A stretch of 7,712 bases of DNA from an uncultured Collinsella sp. (GCA_900549275.1 URNU01000057.1:1-7712); one strand, 5' to 3'. Positions 1 through 5,344 are shown, counted from the first letter of the stretch. Numbers and translations: made by a program. Notes: generated from the sequence alone by a model not told the origin.

Positions 1-8
1 GCTTCTTG

Positions 9-54
9 CTGATACCAATTATAGCCATACGATTGCTTGTTATTTAATACCAAT
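9..54 (-). promoter_or_regulatory. Promoter with tandem GGTATYA operators, driving a gene beyond the left edge
   Basis: On the minus strand two direct copies of the motif occur: ATTGGTATTAA (44-54) and ATTGGTATCAG (9-19), with cores 35 bp apart. Between them, and touching the second copy, is a perfect TATAAT (18-23). A TTAAAT at 18-bp spacing is the best, weak, -35. A bound repressor at either copy would cover the -35 or the -10/start region. The arrangement is nearly the same as upstream of the EIIC gene, with a shared 15-mer GATTGGTATTAAATA and a shared 14-mer TATAATTGGTATCA. The target gene lies outside the window. The motif resembles half-sites known for HutC-type GntR regulators; assignment to the local regulators is inference. 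Confidence 0.7.
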
Positions 55-73
55 CCAAACTCACGAAGATTTG

Positions 74-84
74 CGGCGAACGGT
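74..84 (-). promoter_or_regulatory. Upstream direct-repeat box (ACCG-nnn-CCG type)
   Basis: The plus strand reads CGGCGAACGGT. Close relatives occur at 2976-2986 (CGGTGAACGGT) and 5295-5305 (CGGTAGACGGT). In each case it sits 27-31 bp upstream of the upstream GGTATYA copy, about 65-70 bp before the expected start of transcription. It may be an activator site or the site of the second GntR protein. The motif is short and the assignment is tentative. Confidence 0.35.
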
Positions 85-173
85 CGGTTTCCTCGCCCGA
101 GTGGTATTACAACGCCAATAGTTGTCTATTTCGAGCGCTGCTGCCAACGGGCTCCCCACAACTCGCCAGCTAT

Positions 174-215
174 AAAAGCGTTGCGCCAGACCCGCCCAAG
201 CGTTTCCGGCGCAAC
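174..215 (-). terminator. Probable rho-independent terminator after the epimerase gene
   Basis: A perfect 8-bp inverted repeat is present on the minus strand: GTTGCGCC (208-215) pairs with GGCGCAAC (180-187) across a 20-nt loop. It is followed by GCTTTTAT. It starts 13 nt after the epimerase stop codon, where a terminator is expected. The loop is long and the T run short, so efficiency is uncertain. Confidence 0.5.
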
Positions 216-227
216 CGCGCAGTTTAG

Positions 228-1073
228 TTATTCGGCTTCCATCTCCGCTGTCACACGGCGATACATCTCGATAACCTGAGTCGTCGCCTTGGACGGATCC
301 TGATAGTAGCGGCCATCACACGTCTCGGCCGAGACATAGCCCGTATAGCCGTGGCGCATGAGTGCCTCGAGGTCGGCACGCATATCACGCTCGCCGTCGC
401 CCCAGGCAAGATGCGTCGTGCCGCCGCCCACATCCACAAAGTGGGTGTGAACGATCTTGTCGCCCAAAACCTCAAAGTAGCCGTCGATCGTGTCGCCGGC
501 AACTTCCATGGCGCCAAAGTCGATACAGGCCTTCAGGTTGGGACGATCGACCGCCTCGAGGATGCGCGCGACATCCTGTGCGGTGTTGACCAACACGGAC
601 TCCGACGGCTGCAGGGCCTCGAGCGCGACGCGAATACCGCGCGTATCGGCGTAGTCGCACACCGAGCGCAGCATGGCAACGCTGCGGGCCCAGGCGTCCT
701 CAGCCGGCTCGTCCAGATAGGCCCAACCACTCGTCACCAGAATCTGCGGCACGCCCAACTCAACGGCAACGTCGATCACATTCTTAAAGTACGAGAGGAT
801 ACGTTTTTGGCCCGCCTCGCCACGCACCGCGACGTTCCACGGCTTGGGGTTATTTTGCTCGGGGCACACGCATACAATCTTGATGCCGTACTGGGCGGCA
901 AGATCGCGAATCTTATCCACCGAATCGTGCTCATGGCAATCCACATACAGGTGCATCGAGCCGGTCCACAGCTCGATATTGCGATAGCCGGCCTCACCTG
1001 CAGCCTTAAAAAACGTCTCGATGCTGTAGTAACGATGGTTGATGTTCATGAGCGAAAGCTCGGGTACGACCAT
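228..1073 (-). CDS. FrlC-like sugar-amine epimerase (xylose isomerase-like TIM barrel)
   Basis: A 281-residue protein of the sugar phosphate isomerase/epimerase (AP endonuclease family 2) fold. It resembles FrlC, which interconverts fructoselysine and psicoselysine. Visible family features are FKAAGEAGYRNIELWTG near the N-terminus, PEQN at 71-74, ALQPSES at 153-159, IDFGAM at 184-189, the stretch YFEVLGDKIVHTHFVD at 199-214, and GYTGYVSAE at 242-250. E152, D185, H211 and E250 fit the metal-binding Glu-Asp-His-Glu set of the family. Length matches FrlC (about 276 residues). The start is supported by an AAGGGGAGGG ribosome-binding site 2 nt before the ATG. It lies 112 nt after EIID, beyond a terminator-like hairpin, so it is probably expressed by readthrough. 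The fold is secure; the exact substrate is inferred from the PTS/deglycase neighbours. A different ketose or tagatose-type epimerase remains possible. Confidence 0.85.
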   Translation of the reverse strand: MVVPELSLMNINHRYYSIETFFKAAGEAGYRNIELWTGSMHLYVDCHEHDSVDKIRDLAAQYGIKIVCVCPEQNNPKPWNVAVRGEAGQKRILSYFKNVIDVAVELGVPQILVTSGWAYLDEPAEDAWARSVAMLRSVCDYADTRGIRVALEALQPSESVLVNTAQDVARILEAVDRPNLKACIDFGAMEVAGDTIDGYFEVLGDKIVHTHFVDVGGGTTHLAWGDGERDMRADLEALMRHGYTGYVSAETCDGRYYQDPSKATTQVIEMYRRVTAEMEAE

Positions 1074-1099
1074 AGCCCTCCCCTTTCGTACGGAGTTTT

Positions 1100-1137
1100 A
1101 AAAAACAGGGGGCCGCCGCAGATGCGACAAGCCCCCC
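1100..1137 (-). terminator. Intra-operon terminator or attenuator between EIID and epimerase
   Basis: On the minus strand a GC stem GGGGGC (1131-1136) pairs with GCCCCC (1108-1113). An inner CGC/GCG stem is also possible, and TG plus six T (1100-1105) follow directly. This is a classical intrinsic terminator shape. It sits 48 nt after the EIID stop and before the FrlC-like gene. No operator or obvious promoter was seen in the remaining intergenic DNA. It probably lowers, rather than abolishes, expression of the distal gene. Confidence 0.7.
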
Positions 1138-1185
1138 AAAGATCGACGCAACCGTTAGACGCGATGGAAGCGCGATTCGAACATA

Positions 1186-2010
1186 TTAGGCAAGCACGCC
1201 AAAGTAAGCGCCGATGATGCCCACGACCATGGTGCAGAGGATCAGGACCATCGGGTTGATCTTCTTGGAGAGCAGCCAGTAGTAGAGCCAGAAGGCGGCC
1301 ATACCGAGCATACCGGGCATGATGCCGTCCAGGATGTCCTGGAGAGTCTGGGCGGAGTCGCCCTGACCGATGGCGATGGGCAACGAAGCCCAGAACATGT
1401 CCTTGCTCATGGCGCCGACGACCATAACGCCGACAATGCCGACGCAGGCCATGATCTTTTGCATCAGGCCGGTCTTCTGAGCCTCGTCGAGGAAGCCAAT
1501 GCCTAGCTCATAACCCTTGATAGCGCCAAAGATACGAATCAGGAACGCCGGGATGTTGTAGACGAGCAGGAAGGCGATGGGGCCAAAGACGTTGCCGGCC
1601 TGGCACAGGCTGATGCCCACGGCAGCGGCGACGACGCGCAGGGTGGACAGGAAGAAGGAGTCACCCAGGCCGGAAAGCGGACCCATGAGGGCGGCCTTGA
1701 TGTCGTTGACGCTCTCGGGCTCAACCTCGCCACGAGCGACCTTTTCTTCCATGGCCATCGCGATGCCACCCACGAAGGGAGCGAGCTGCGGGGTGATGTT
1801 GAAGAATGCGCTGTGACGGTGCAAGGCCTCGGCGTAATCATCGGGACGGCCGGCATAGATCTTCTTGAGCATGTTGGCGACCATCAGGCAGAAGGCAATG
1901 TTCATCTGCTTGTAGTAGGTCCAGGAGAATTCCATGCCCAGGGCGCCGGTGTTCACGGCGCTCTTAATGAGGTCGGAGCGAGTAATCTGGTTCTCGGAAT
2001 TAGAAGTCAT
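1186..2010 (-). CDS. PTS mannose-family transporter subunit EIID
   Basis: A 274-residue membrane subunit which, together with EIIC, forms the sugar channel of a mannose/fructose/sorbose-family phosphotransferase system. Family signatures are an N-terminal helical part with GMEFSWTYYKQMN (25-37), FFNITPQLAPFVGG (69-82), the hallmark LMGPLSGLGDSFF (108-120), GNVFGPIAFLLVYN (139-152) and GYELG (166-170). Hydrophobic segments lie at about 120-160, 183-200 and 230-272. Length is typical of EIID. The chosen ATG (MTSNSEN) overlaps the EIIC stop by 11 nt and has GAGG just upstream, which suggests translational coupling. An upstream in-frame ATG at 2019 has poor ribosome-binding-site spacing. The family is certain; sugar specificity cannot be read from the sequence. 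The locus suggests a glycated amine rather than mannose. Confidence 0.93.
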   Translation of the reverse strand: MTSNSENQITRSDLIKSAVNTGALGMEFSWTYYKQMNIAFCLMVANMLKKIYAGRPDDYAEALHRHSAFFNITPQLAPFVGGIAMAMEEKVARGEVEPESVNDIKAALMGPLSGLGDSFFLSTLRVVAAAVGISLCQAGNVFGPIAFLLVYNIPAFLIRIFGAIKGYELGIGFLDEAQKTGLMQKIMACVGIVGVMVVGAMSKDMFWASLPIAIGQGDSAQTLQDILDGIMPGMLGMAAFWLYYWLLSKKINPMVLILCTMVVGIIGAYFGVLA

Positions 2011-2773
2011 CGTCCTCATCCCCTTCCACAGAAAGCTGGGACTGGGCGCCACCAAGGCCCAGCAGGTCGTACTTGTCGATGCCGATGATGATTGCGATCA
2101 GGGCGACGCCGAGGACGGGCACGTTGGCATAGGAGCACAGCAGGAAGCCCAGGAAGTAGAACGGCACGAGCTGCTTGGTAAGCACCAGACGGCCGAGCAT
2201 GGCGAAGCCCATGGCAGGCAGGATGTTGGCTGCGACGCCAAAGCCATCGAGGACGAACGTCGGGATGAAGTCGAGCAGGCCCTGAACGGCGTCGGCACCC
2301 AGATAGAAGGAGACCGAGCACAGGATAAAGGCCAGGACGACAATCACGAGACCGATAATCCAGTGCATAGCGTAGATACCCTTGAGGTTACCCTTGCTGG
2401 CAAAGACGTCGGCACGGTCGACCAGAAGGGGCATACCGGCATTGACGACGTTCTTAATGGCCAGGCACAGAGTGGCGATGGGCATCGCGAGCGCGATAGC
2501 GGCCTCGGTGCTCTGACCCAGCTGAATAGCGAAGGCGCAGGCGAGCACACCGCCAATACACTCATCGGGCGGCACGTAAGCGCCGATGGAGATTGAACCC
2601 ATGAAGAGCAGCTCGAGGCTCGCACCGATGGCGAGGCCGGACTGCAGGTCCCCGAGGACTATGCCGACGAGCGGGCACAGAACGATCGGGCGGAACGCAT
2701 AGAGCGTACCGAGCTGATAATCGAGCTTACCGAAGGCAGCGATAAGTCCGATGAGGATCGCTTGAACAAGCAT
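2000..2773 (-). CDS. PTS mannose-family transporter subunit EIIC
   Basis: A 257-residue polytopic membrane protein and the main substrate-binding permease subunit of the mannose-family PTS. The characteristic stretch GDLQSGLAIGASLEL (41-55), followed by FMGSISIGAYVPPDE (57-71), is clear. Hydrophobic segments are visible at about 3-14, 29-40, 72-84, 92-110, 136-158, 184-196 and 204-231. The C-terminus ends in an acidic tail (EGDEDDDF). The start has a strong AGGGAGG site 5 nt before the ATG. The gene opens a second transcription unit: the 294 nt upstream hold a tandem-operator promoter, separating it from EIIA/EIIB although all four subunits must act together. EIID follows with an 11-nt overlap. 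Family assignment is secure; substrate is inferred. Confidence 0.93.
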   Translation of the reverse strand: MLVQAILIGLIAAFGKLDYQLGTLYAFRPIVLCPLVGIVLGDLQSGLAIGASLELLFMGSISIGAYVPPDECIGGVLACAFAIQLGQSTEAAIALAMPIATLCLAIKNVVNAGMPLLVDRADVFASKGNLKGIYAMHWIIGLVIVVLAFILCSVSFYLGADAVQGLLDFIPTFVLDGFGVAANILPAMGFAMLGRLVLTKQLVPFYFLGFLLCSYANVPVLGVALIAIIIGIDKYDLLGLGGAQSQLSVEGDEDDDF

Positions 2774-2872
2774 TGTTCCTCCCTTTGATCCCTCTTGGAT
2801 CCGCGCGGCGATTCCCGACTTGTCAGCGCGCCCTTTTCCATGCCGACAATCGCCCAGACAGATCCAGCTTGT

Positions 2873-2901
2873 ACCGGTGTGCTGTTAACACCTAAACCGG
2901 T
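2873..2901 (-). repeat. ACCGGT inverted pair in the EIIC leader
   Basis: ACCGGT occurs at 2873-2878 and 2896-2901, flanking a smaller inner inverted repeat GGTGT (2876-2880)/ACACC (2888-2892). It lies just downstream of the expected transcription start of the EIIC-EIID unit, inside a leader of roughly 140 nt. It could be a leader RNA hairpin or a further protein-binding site. No equivalent was seen in the other two promoter regions. Confidence 0.35.
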
Positions 2902-2910
2902 GCAAATGAT

Positions 2911-2954
2911 TTGATACCAATTATATAGTCATGAGAAAACTATTTAATACCAAT
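2911..2954 (-). promoter_or_regulatory. Promoter with tandem GGTATYA operators for EIIC-EIID-epimerase
   Basis: On the minus strand ATTGGTATTAA (2944-2954) and ATTGGTATCAA (2911-2921) are direct repeats with cores 33 bp apart. A TATATAAT sequence containing a perfect TATAAT (2920-2925) lies between them and abuts the second copy. TTAAAT at 16-bp spacing is a weak -35. The predicted start near 2912 falls on the downstream operator, so binding should repress. TTGGTATCAA is a near-palindrome (TTGrTAyCAA), as expected for a dimeric GntR/HutC operator. Which regulator binds is inferred. Confidence 0.75.
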
Positions 2955-2975
2955 CGCTCAACGGGCGTGTACTCC

Positions 2976-2986
2976 CGGTGAACGGT
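2976..2986 (-). promoter_or_regulatory. Upstream direct-repeat box (ACCG-nnn-ACCG)
   Basis: The plus strand reads CGGTGAACGGT, i.e. ACCGTTCACCG on the coding strand, a 7-bp-period direct repeat. It stands 62 bp from the downstream operator core, exactly as in the leftmost promoter. Around -69 relative to the expected start, it would suit an activator. This is tentative because the motif is short. Confidence 0.4.
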
Positions 2987-3033
2987 AGATGGGGGTAACG
3001 GGTAAAGCGTTTATCCGGTACGCCCACGAATAG

Positions 3034-3056
3034 GGGCGGCGCCGTGCGCGCCGCCC
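3034..3056 (-). terminator. GC-rich hairpin after EIIB, without a T run
   Basis: A perfect 9-bp inverted repeat, GGGCGGCGC (3034-3042)/GCGCCGCCC (3048-3056), has a 5-nt loop and begins 11 nt after the EIIB stop. No T tract follows on the minus strand (CTATTC). It may terminate inefficiently or protect the 3' end of the deglycase-EIIA-EIIB message. Confidence 0.45.
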
Positions 3057-3067
3057 GTGGTTCCCAA

Positions 3068-3550
3068 TTAGAGGGCGCTTAGGGCATCGACCTTGGGGTC
3101 GTCGGCCAGAGCGCGAATCTCGACCTCGACACCGCGGCCGACGAGCTCGCGAATGTCCTCTTCCTCGGCAGCAGTCACAAAGATCTGGCGGGAGATCTTA
3201 CGGGCATCGGGACGCTGCTCGTCCTTGGACTTGGTGTTGCCCAGGTTGATGGAGGTAATCTGCGGGCAGCCGTCGACAAGCTGCTTGGCCTCGGCGATGC
3301 TGGCGACGCAGATGATCATCTTGTACTTATCGGTAACACCGGAGTTGATGGCCTCGATGGCGTGCTCCATGTCCTTGATGACGAGCTTGACGTTGGCCGG
3401 CTTTCCCATCTTGAGCGTAGTCTTCCAGACGGGATCGTTGGCAACCTTGTCGCCAACGCAGAAGATGCAGTCAGAGCCCAAGCCCTGGACCCAAGAGACG
3501 GCCACCTGGCCATGAAGCAGACGATGGTCGACGCGAAGCAGTTGAATCAT
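3068..3550 (-). CDS. PTS mannose-family subunit EIIB
   Basis: A 160-residue cytoplasmic phosphotransfer protein that takes the phosphate from EIIA and passes it to the sugar entering through EIIC/EIID. The N-terminus LLRVDHRLLHGQVAVSW carries the phosphorylation histidine H13 in the family's R-x-D-x-R-L-x-H-G-Q-V context. The length and the absence of membrane segments fit a free-standing EIIB of this family. The start is supported by GGGGG 6 nt before the ATG. It lies 57 nt after EIIA, and a small GCCGG-AAAC-CCGGC hairpin (3573-3586) sits in that gap. It is the last gene of the first transcription unit; its EIIC partner has its own promoter. Family and catalytic residue are clear; sugar specificity is not. 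Confidence 0.93.
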   Translation of the reverse strand: MIQLLRVDHRLLHGQVAVSWVQGLGSDCIFCVGDKVANDPVWKTTLKMGKPANVKLVIKDMEHAIEAINSGVTDKYKMIICVASIAEAKQLVDGCPQITSINLGNTKSKDEQRPDARKISRQIFVTAAEEEDIRELVGRGVEVEIRALADDPKVDALSAL

Positions 3551-3572
3551 GATTGACCCCCAAAGGTCTCAT

Positions 3573-3586
3573 GCCGGAAACCCGGC
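3573..3586 (-). other. Small intergenic hairpin between EIIA and EIIB
   Basis: GCCGG/CCGGC form a 5-bp stem with a 4-nt loop in the 57-nt gap. No T run follows, so it is not an obvious terminator. It could influence message processing or relative EIIA/EIIB output. Confidence 0.3.
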
Positions 3587-3607
3587 CCCATTAATAGCAG
3601 GCGGTGA

Positions 3608-4027
3608 CTAGAACTCTTCCTCGTCATCCGCATCGGTCAGCAGGTCGTTGACAAACTTGACGCGCGTGTCGTCAGCCGCGAGGATCTCGCGGATAACCTG
3701 ATCGGCGGGAGCCTCCTGGTCCGAAAAGAGCAGCTGGATCAGCAGCGGCAGATTCATGTTGGCAACCAGGTAGGTGTTGGGGCGCGTCTGGACGATCTTG
3801 GTGAACTCGTTGTTGACGCTGCCGCCAAACAGGTCGGTGCACACGATTACGTCGTCGGCGGGGTCGAAGGTCGCCAGGAGCTTGGCGGCCTCCTCGGCGA
3901 CGTCGGTGCGGCCGTCGACAAACATCGACAGGTCGTGGACGTTATCGCGCGCGCCCGAGAGCAGCTCGGTGCTCTCTTTGATGCCGGTCGCAAAATGCGC
4001 GTGGCTGGCAAAGATGTATTGCCTCAT
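3608..4027 (-). CDS. PTS mannose-family subunit EIIA
   Basis: A 139-residue cytoplasmic phosphocarrier that accepts phosphate from HPr and gives it to EIIB. It is typical of mannose-family EIIA domains. YIFASHAHFATGI near the N-terminus places the phosphorylated histidine at H9. TDLFGGSVNN (64-73) is the conserved D-L-F-G-G-S motif, and LVANMNLPLL (87-96) matches the usual V-x-G-x-N-x-P-M region in modified form. The ATG at 4027 is preferred because GGGGG lies 8 nt upstream; an in-frame TTG at 4042 lacks such support. The gene starts 21 nt after the deglycase stop, so the two are cotranscribed. EIIA and EIIB are separate polypeptides here. The C-terminus is acidic (TDADDEEEF). Confidence 0.92.
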   Translation of the reverse strand: MRQYIFASHAHFATGIKESTELLSGARDNVHDLSMFVDGRTDVAEEAAKLLATFDPADDVIVCTDLFGGSVNNEFTKIVQTRPNTYLVANMNLPLLIQLLFSDQEAPADQVIREILAADDTRVKFVNDLLTDADDEEEF

Positions 4028-4048
4028 TGCGGTTTCCCCCAAATGAAA

Positions 4049-5110
4049 TTAGTAGTCGAACTGGTGGTAGTAGCGGCGGTACTTGAGGTTGTGCTTGGTG
4101 ACCAGCTCGTAGTTGCGCGCGAGGCGGTCGGTGGTCAGCACGGACAGGATCCACGGCGACACGATGACGCGGAAGTCGTCGTCCAGGCCCGGGATCGCGT
4201 ACTCGGCGGTGTCGATGATGACGTAGTCCTCGTCGCCGGTCACGCCGCTGGTGAGGAAGGCGCGGACGCGCTCGTCGAGGGCGCGGCACTCGTCCTCGCC
4301 CATGAACAGGAACACCGGGACGCCGGGCTCGAGCAGCTCGAGCGTGCCGTGGAAGAAGTCGTGCGAGGTGATGTGGCGGATGCGCTTCCACTGCATCTCC
4401 TCGAGCAGGCACATGGAGTACAGGATGGTCTCGCCCCACAGCGCGCCCGAGCCGATGAACATGGTGTAGTCGGCCAGCGCGTACTTCCTGGCGAGCTCCT
4501 CGGCGCGCGGCTCGAAGCGCTTGCGGATGTCGAGCATGTCCTTCCAGACGTCCTTCGTCTGCTCGATGAACAGGTCGAACTTGGGGAAGCAGCCGCGGCG
4601 GTTGAGCAGGCGCAGGCCGAAGCAGTCGGCGAGGTAGTAGCCCTTCTCGCAGCCGCCGGCGCCGTGGTCGGAGGCCATCATGACGCAGTTCTCGGCGCCC
4701 ACGGCCTGGCCGATCTTGCCCTCGGGGTTGGTCATGGCGAAGACGCGCACGCCCATCTCCCTCATCTTGCCGACGGCCTCGAGCACCTCGGGGGTGGTGC
4801 CGGACTCGGAGGCGGTCAGCACGACGGACTTGTCGGTCATGCGCTTGTGGCCCATGACGTTCCACTCGGCGGCGTGGATCAGGTAGACCTCGAGGTCGCG
4901 GTCGCCGAACTTGTTCATGAGGTACTCGAGCTGCATGAACTCGTCCCAGGTGCCGCCGACGCCCATCAGGAAGACGGCGTCGTAGCCCTCCTCGTGCACG
5001 CGGTCGGCCAGGGCGGTCATCTTCTTGCCGGCCTCGTAGACGTTCCTGCCGTCCTCGAGGTAGCCCTCCTGGTCGAAGTGCATGATCTCGATCTTCTCGG
5101 TCTCCTTCAT
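4049..5110 (-). CDS. SIS-domain sugar-amine-6-phosphate deglycase (FrlB/FraB/GfrF type)
   Basis: A 353-residue cytoplasmic enzyme with two SIS domains. It resembles FrlB, FraB and GfrF, which split phosphorylated Amadori products into a hexose-6-phosphate and the free amino compound. Sugar-phosphate-binding stretches are FLMGVGGTWDEF (47-58), SESGTTPEV (101-109) and FIGSGALWGE (218-227). The C-terminal block DFFHGTLELLEPGVPVFLFMGEDE (251-274) matches FrlB closely. The catalytic Glu/His pair of FraB/FrlB, spaced 16 residues apart, is present as E238 and H254. The start is MKETEK because AAAGGAG lies 5 nt upstream; an in-frame ATG 12 codons earlier lacks a site. Nearly every codon ends in G or C and AGG arginine codons occur, unlike EIIA/B/C/D, which suggests transfer from a higher-GC relative or different expression selection. 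The amine moiety is not identifiable from sequence. Confidence 0.88.
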   Translation of the reverse strand: MKETEKIEIMHFDQEGYLEDGRNVYEAGKKMTALADRVHEEGYDAVFLMGVGGTWDEFMQLEYLMNKFGDRDLEVYLIHAAEWNVMGHKRMTDKSVVLTASESGTTPEVLEAVGKMREMGVRVFAMTNPEGKIGQAVGAENCVMMASDHGAGGCEKGYYLADCFGLRLLNRRGCFPKFDLFIEQTKDVWKDMLDIRKRFEPRAEELARKYALADYTMFIGSGALWGETILYSMCLLEEMQWKRIRHITSHDFFHGTLELLEPGVPVFLFMGEDECRALDERVRAFLTSGVTGDEDYVIIDTAEYAIPGLDDDFRVIVSPWILSVLTTDRLARNYELVTKHNLKYRRYYHQFDY

Positions 5111-5131
5111 TCCCGCTCCTTTCACGAGCAG

Positions 5132-5221
5132 TTTGAATTGTCGCACGGAATGGACAGGCTTGCCGCCCCGTCTCGCCGCTTAACCTTGTGGACATCTTGG
5201 CCCCAAGCTCAACAATTCAAA
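5132..5221 (-). repeat. Long-range inverted repeat spanning the deglycase leader
   Basis: TTTGAATTGT (5132-5141) and ACAATTCAAA (5212-5221) are perfect 10-bp arms 70 nt apart. In the transcript the first arm would lie near the 5' end and the second ends about 10 nt before the Shine-Dalgarno sequence (5116-5122). Small internal stems (e.g. CTTG-GGGC-CAAG) are possible. This could be a structured leader RNA. It does not match any riboswitch class that I recognise. Confidence 0.4.
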
Positions 5222-5227
5222 GGTTCT

Positions 5228-5271
5228 TAATACCAGTGAACGATTACAGGTTAGCCGTTTTTAATACCGAT
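5228..5271 (-). promoter_or_regulatory. Promoter with tandem GGTATYA operators for deglycase-EIIA-EIIB
   Basis: On the minus strand ATCGGTATTAA (5261-5271) and ACTGGTATTAA (5227-5237) are direct repeats with cores 34 bp apart, as in the two other promoters but each with one change in the ATTGG part. TGTAAT (5243-5248) between them is the best -10, with no good -35. The predicted start near 5236 overlaps the downstream operator. It probably drives the first transcription unit and is subject to the same regulator as the other two. Confidence 0.65.
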
Positions 5272-5294
5272 TTTTTGATTTCGTCCTCCCATCT

Positions 5295-5305
5295 CGGTAG
5301 ACGGT
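5295..5305 (-). promoter_or_regulatory. Upstream direct-repeat box (ACCG-nnn-ACCG)
   Basis: The plus strand reads CGGTAGACGGT, i.e. ACCGTCTACCG on the coding strand. It is the third member of the box found at 74-84 and 2976-2986 and stands 31 bp upstream of the upstream operator core. Its function is unknown; an activator site is one possibility. Confidence 0.35.
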
Positions 5306-5344
5306 CAGTTTTTGCCGCTCATCGGTCAAGCGACATATATCCGT

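Noticed and set aside
351..1217. Long plus-strand open frame (about 288 codons) opposite the epimerase
   Set aside because: It is antisense to a well-supported family protein, runs through the intergenic terminator, and its translation has no recognisable motif.
1934..2596. 220-codon plus-strand frame opposite EIIC
   Set aside because: It is antisense to a clear membrane protein and shows no domain signature.
5110..5146. Upstream start giving a 12-residue longer deglycase
   Set aside because: No ribosome-binding site precedes that ATG, whereas the internal ATG has AAAGGAG at ideal spacing and fits the family start.
3935..5230. 431-codon plus-strand frame and a 417-codon alternative minus-strand frame over the deglycase
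   Set aside because: Their residue content is extremely skewed (strings of Val/Ala/Leu/His, or of Arg/Pro), as expected for shadows of a gene with almost only G/C-ending codons.
5111..5240. Lysine riboswitch or T-box in the deglycase leader
   Set aside because: The leader is too short, and I could not find the conserved cores of these classes; only a generic long-range stem is visible.
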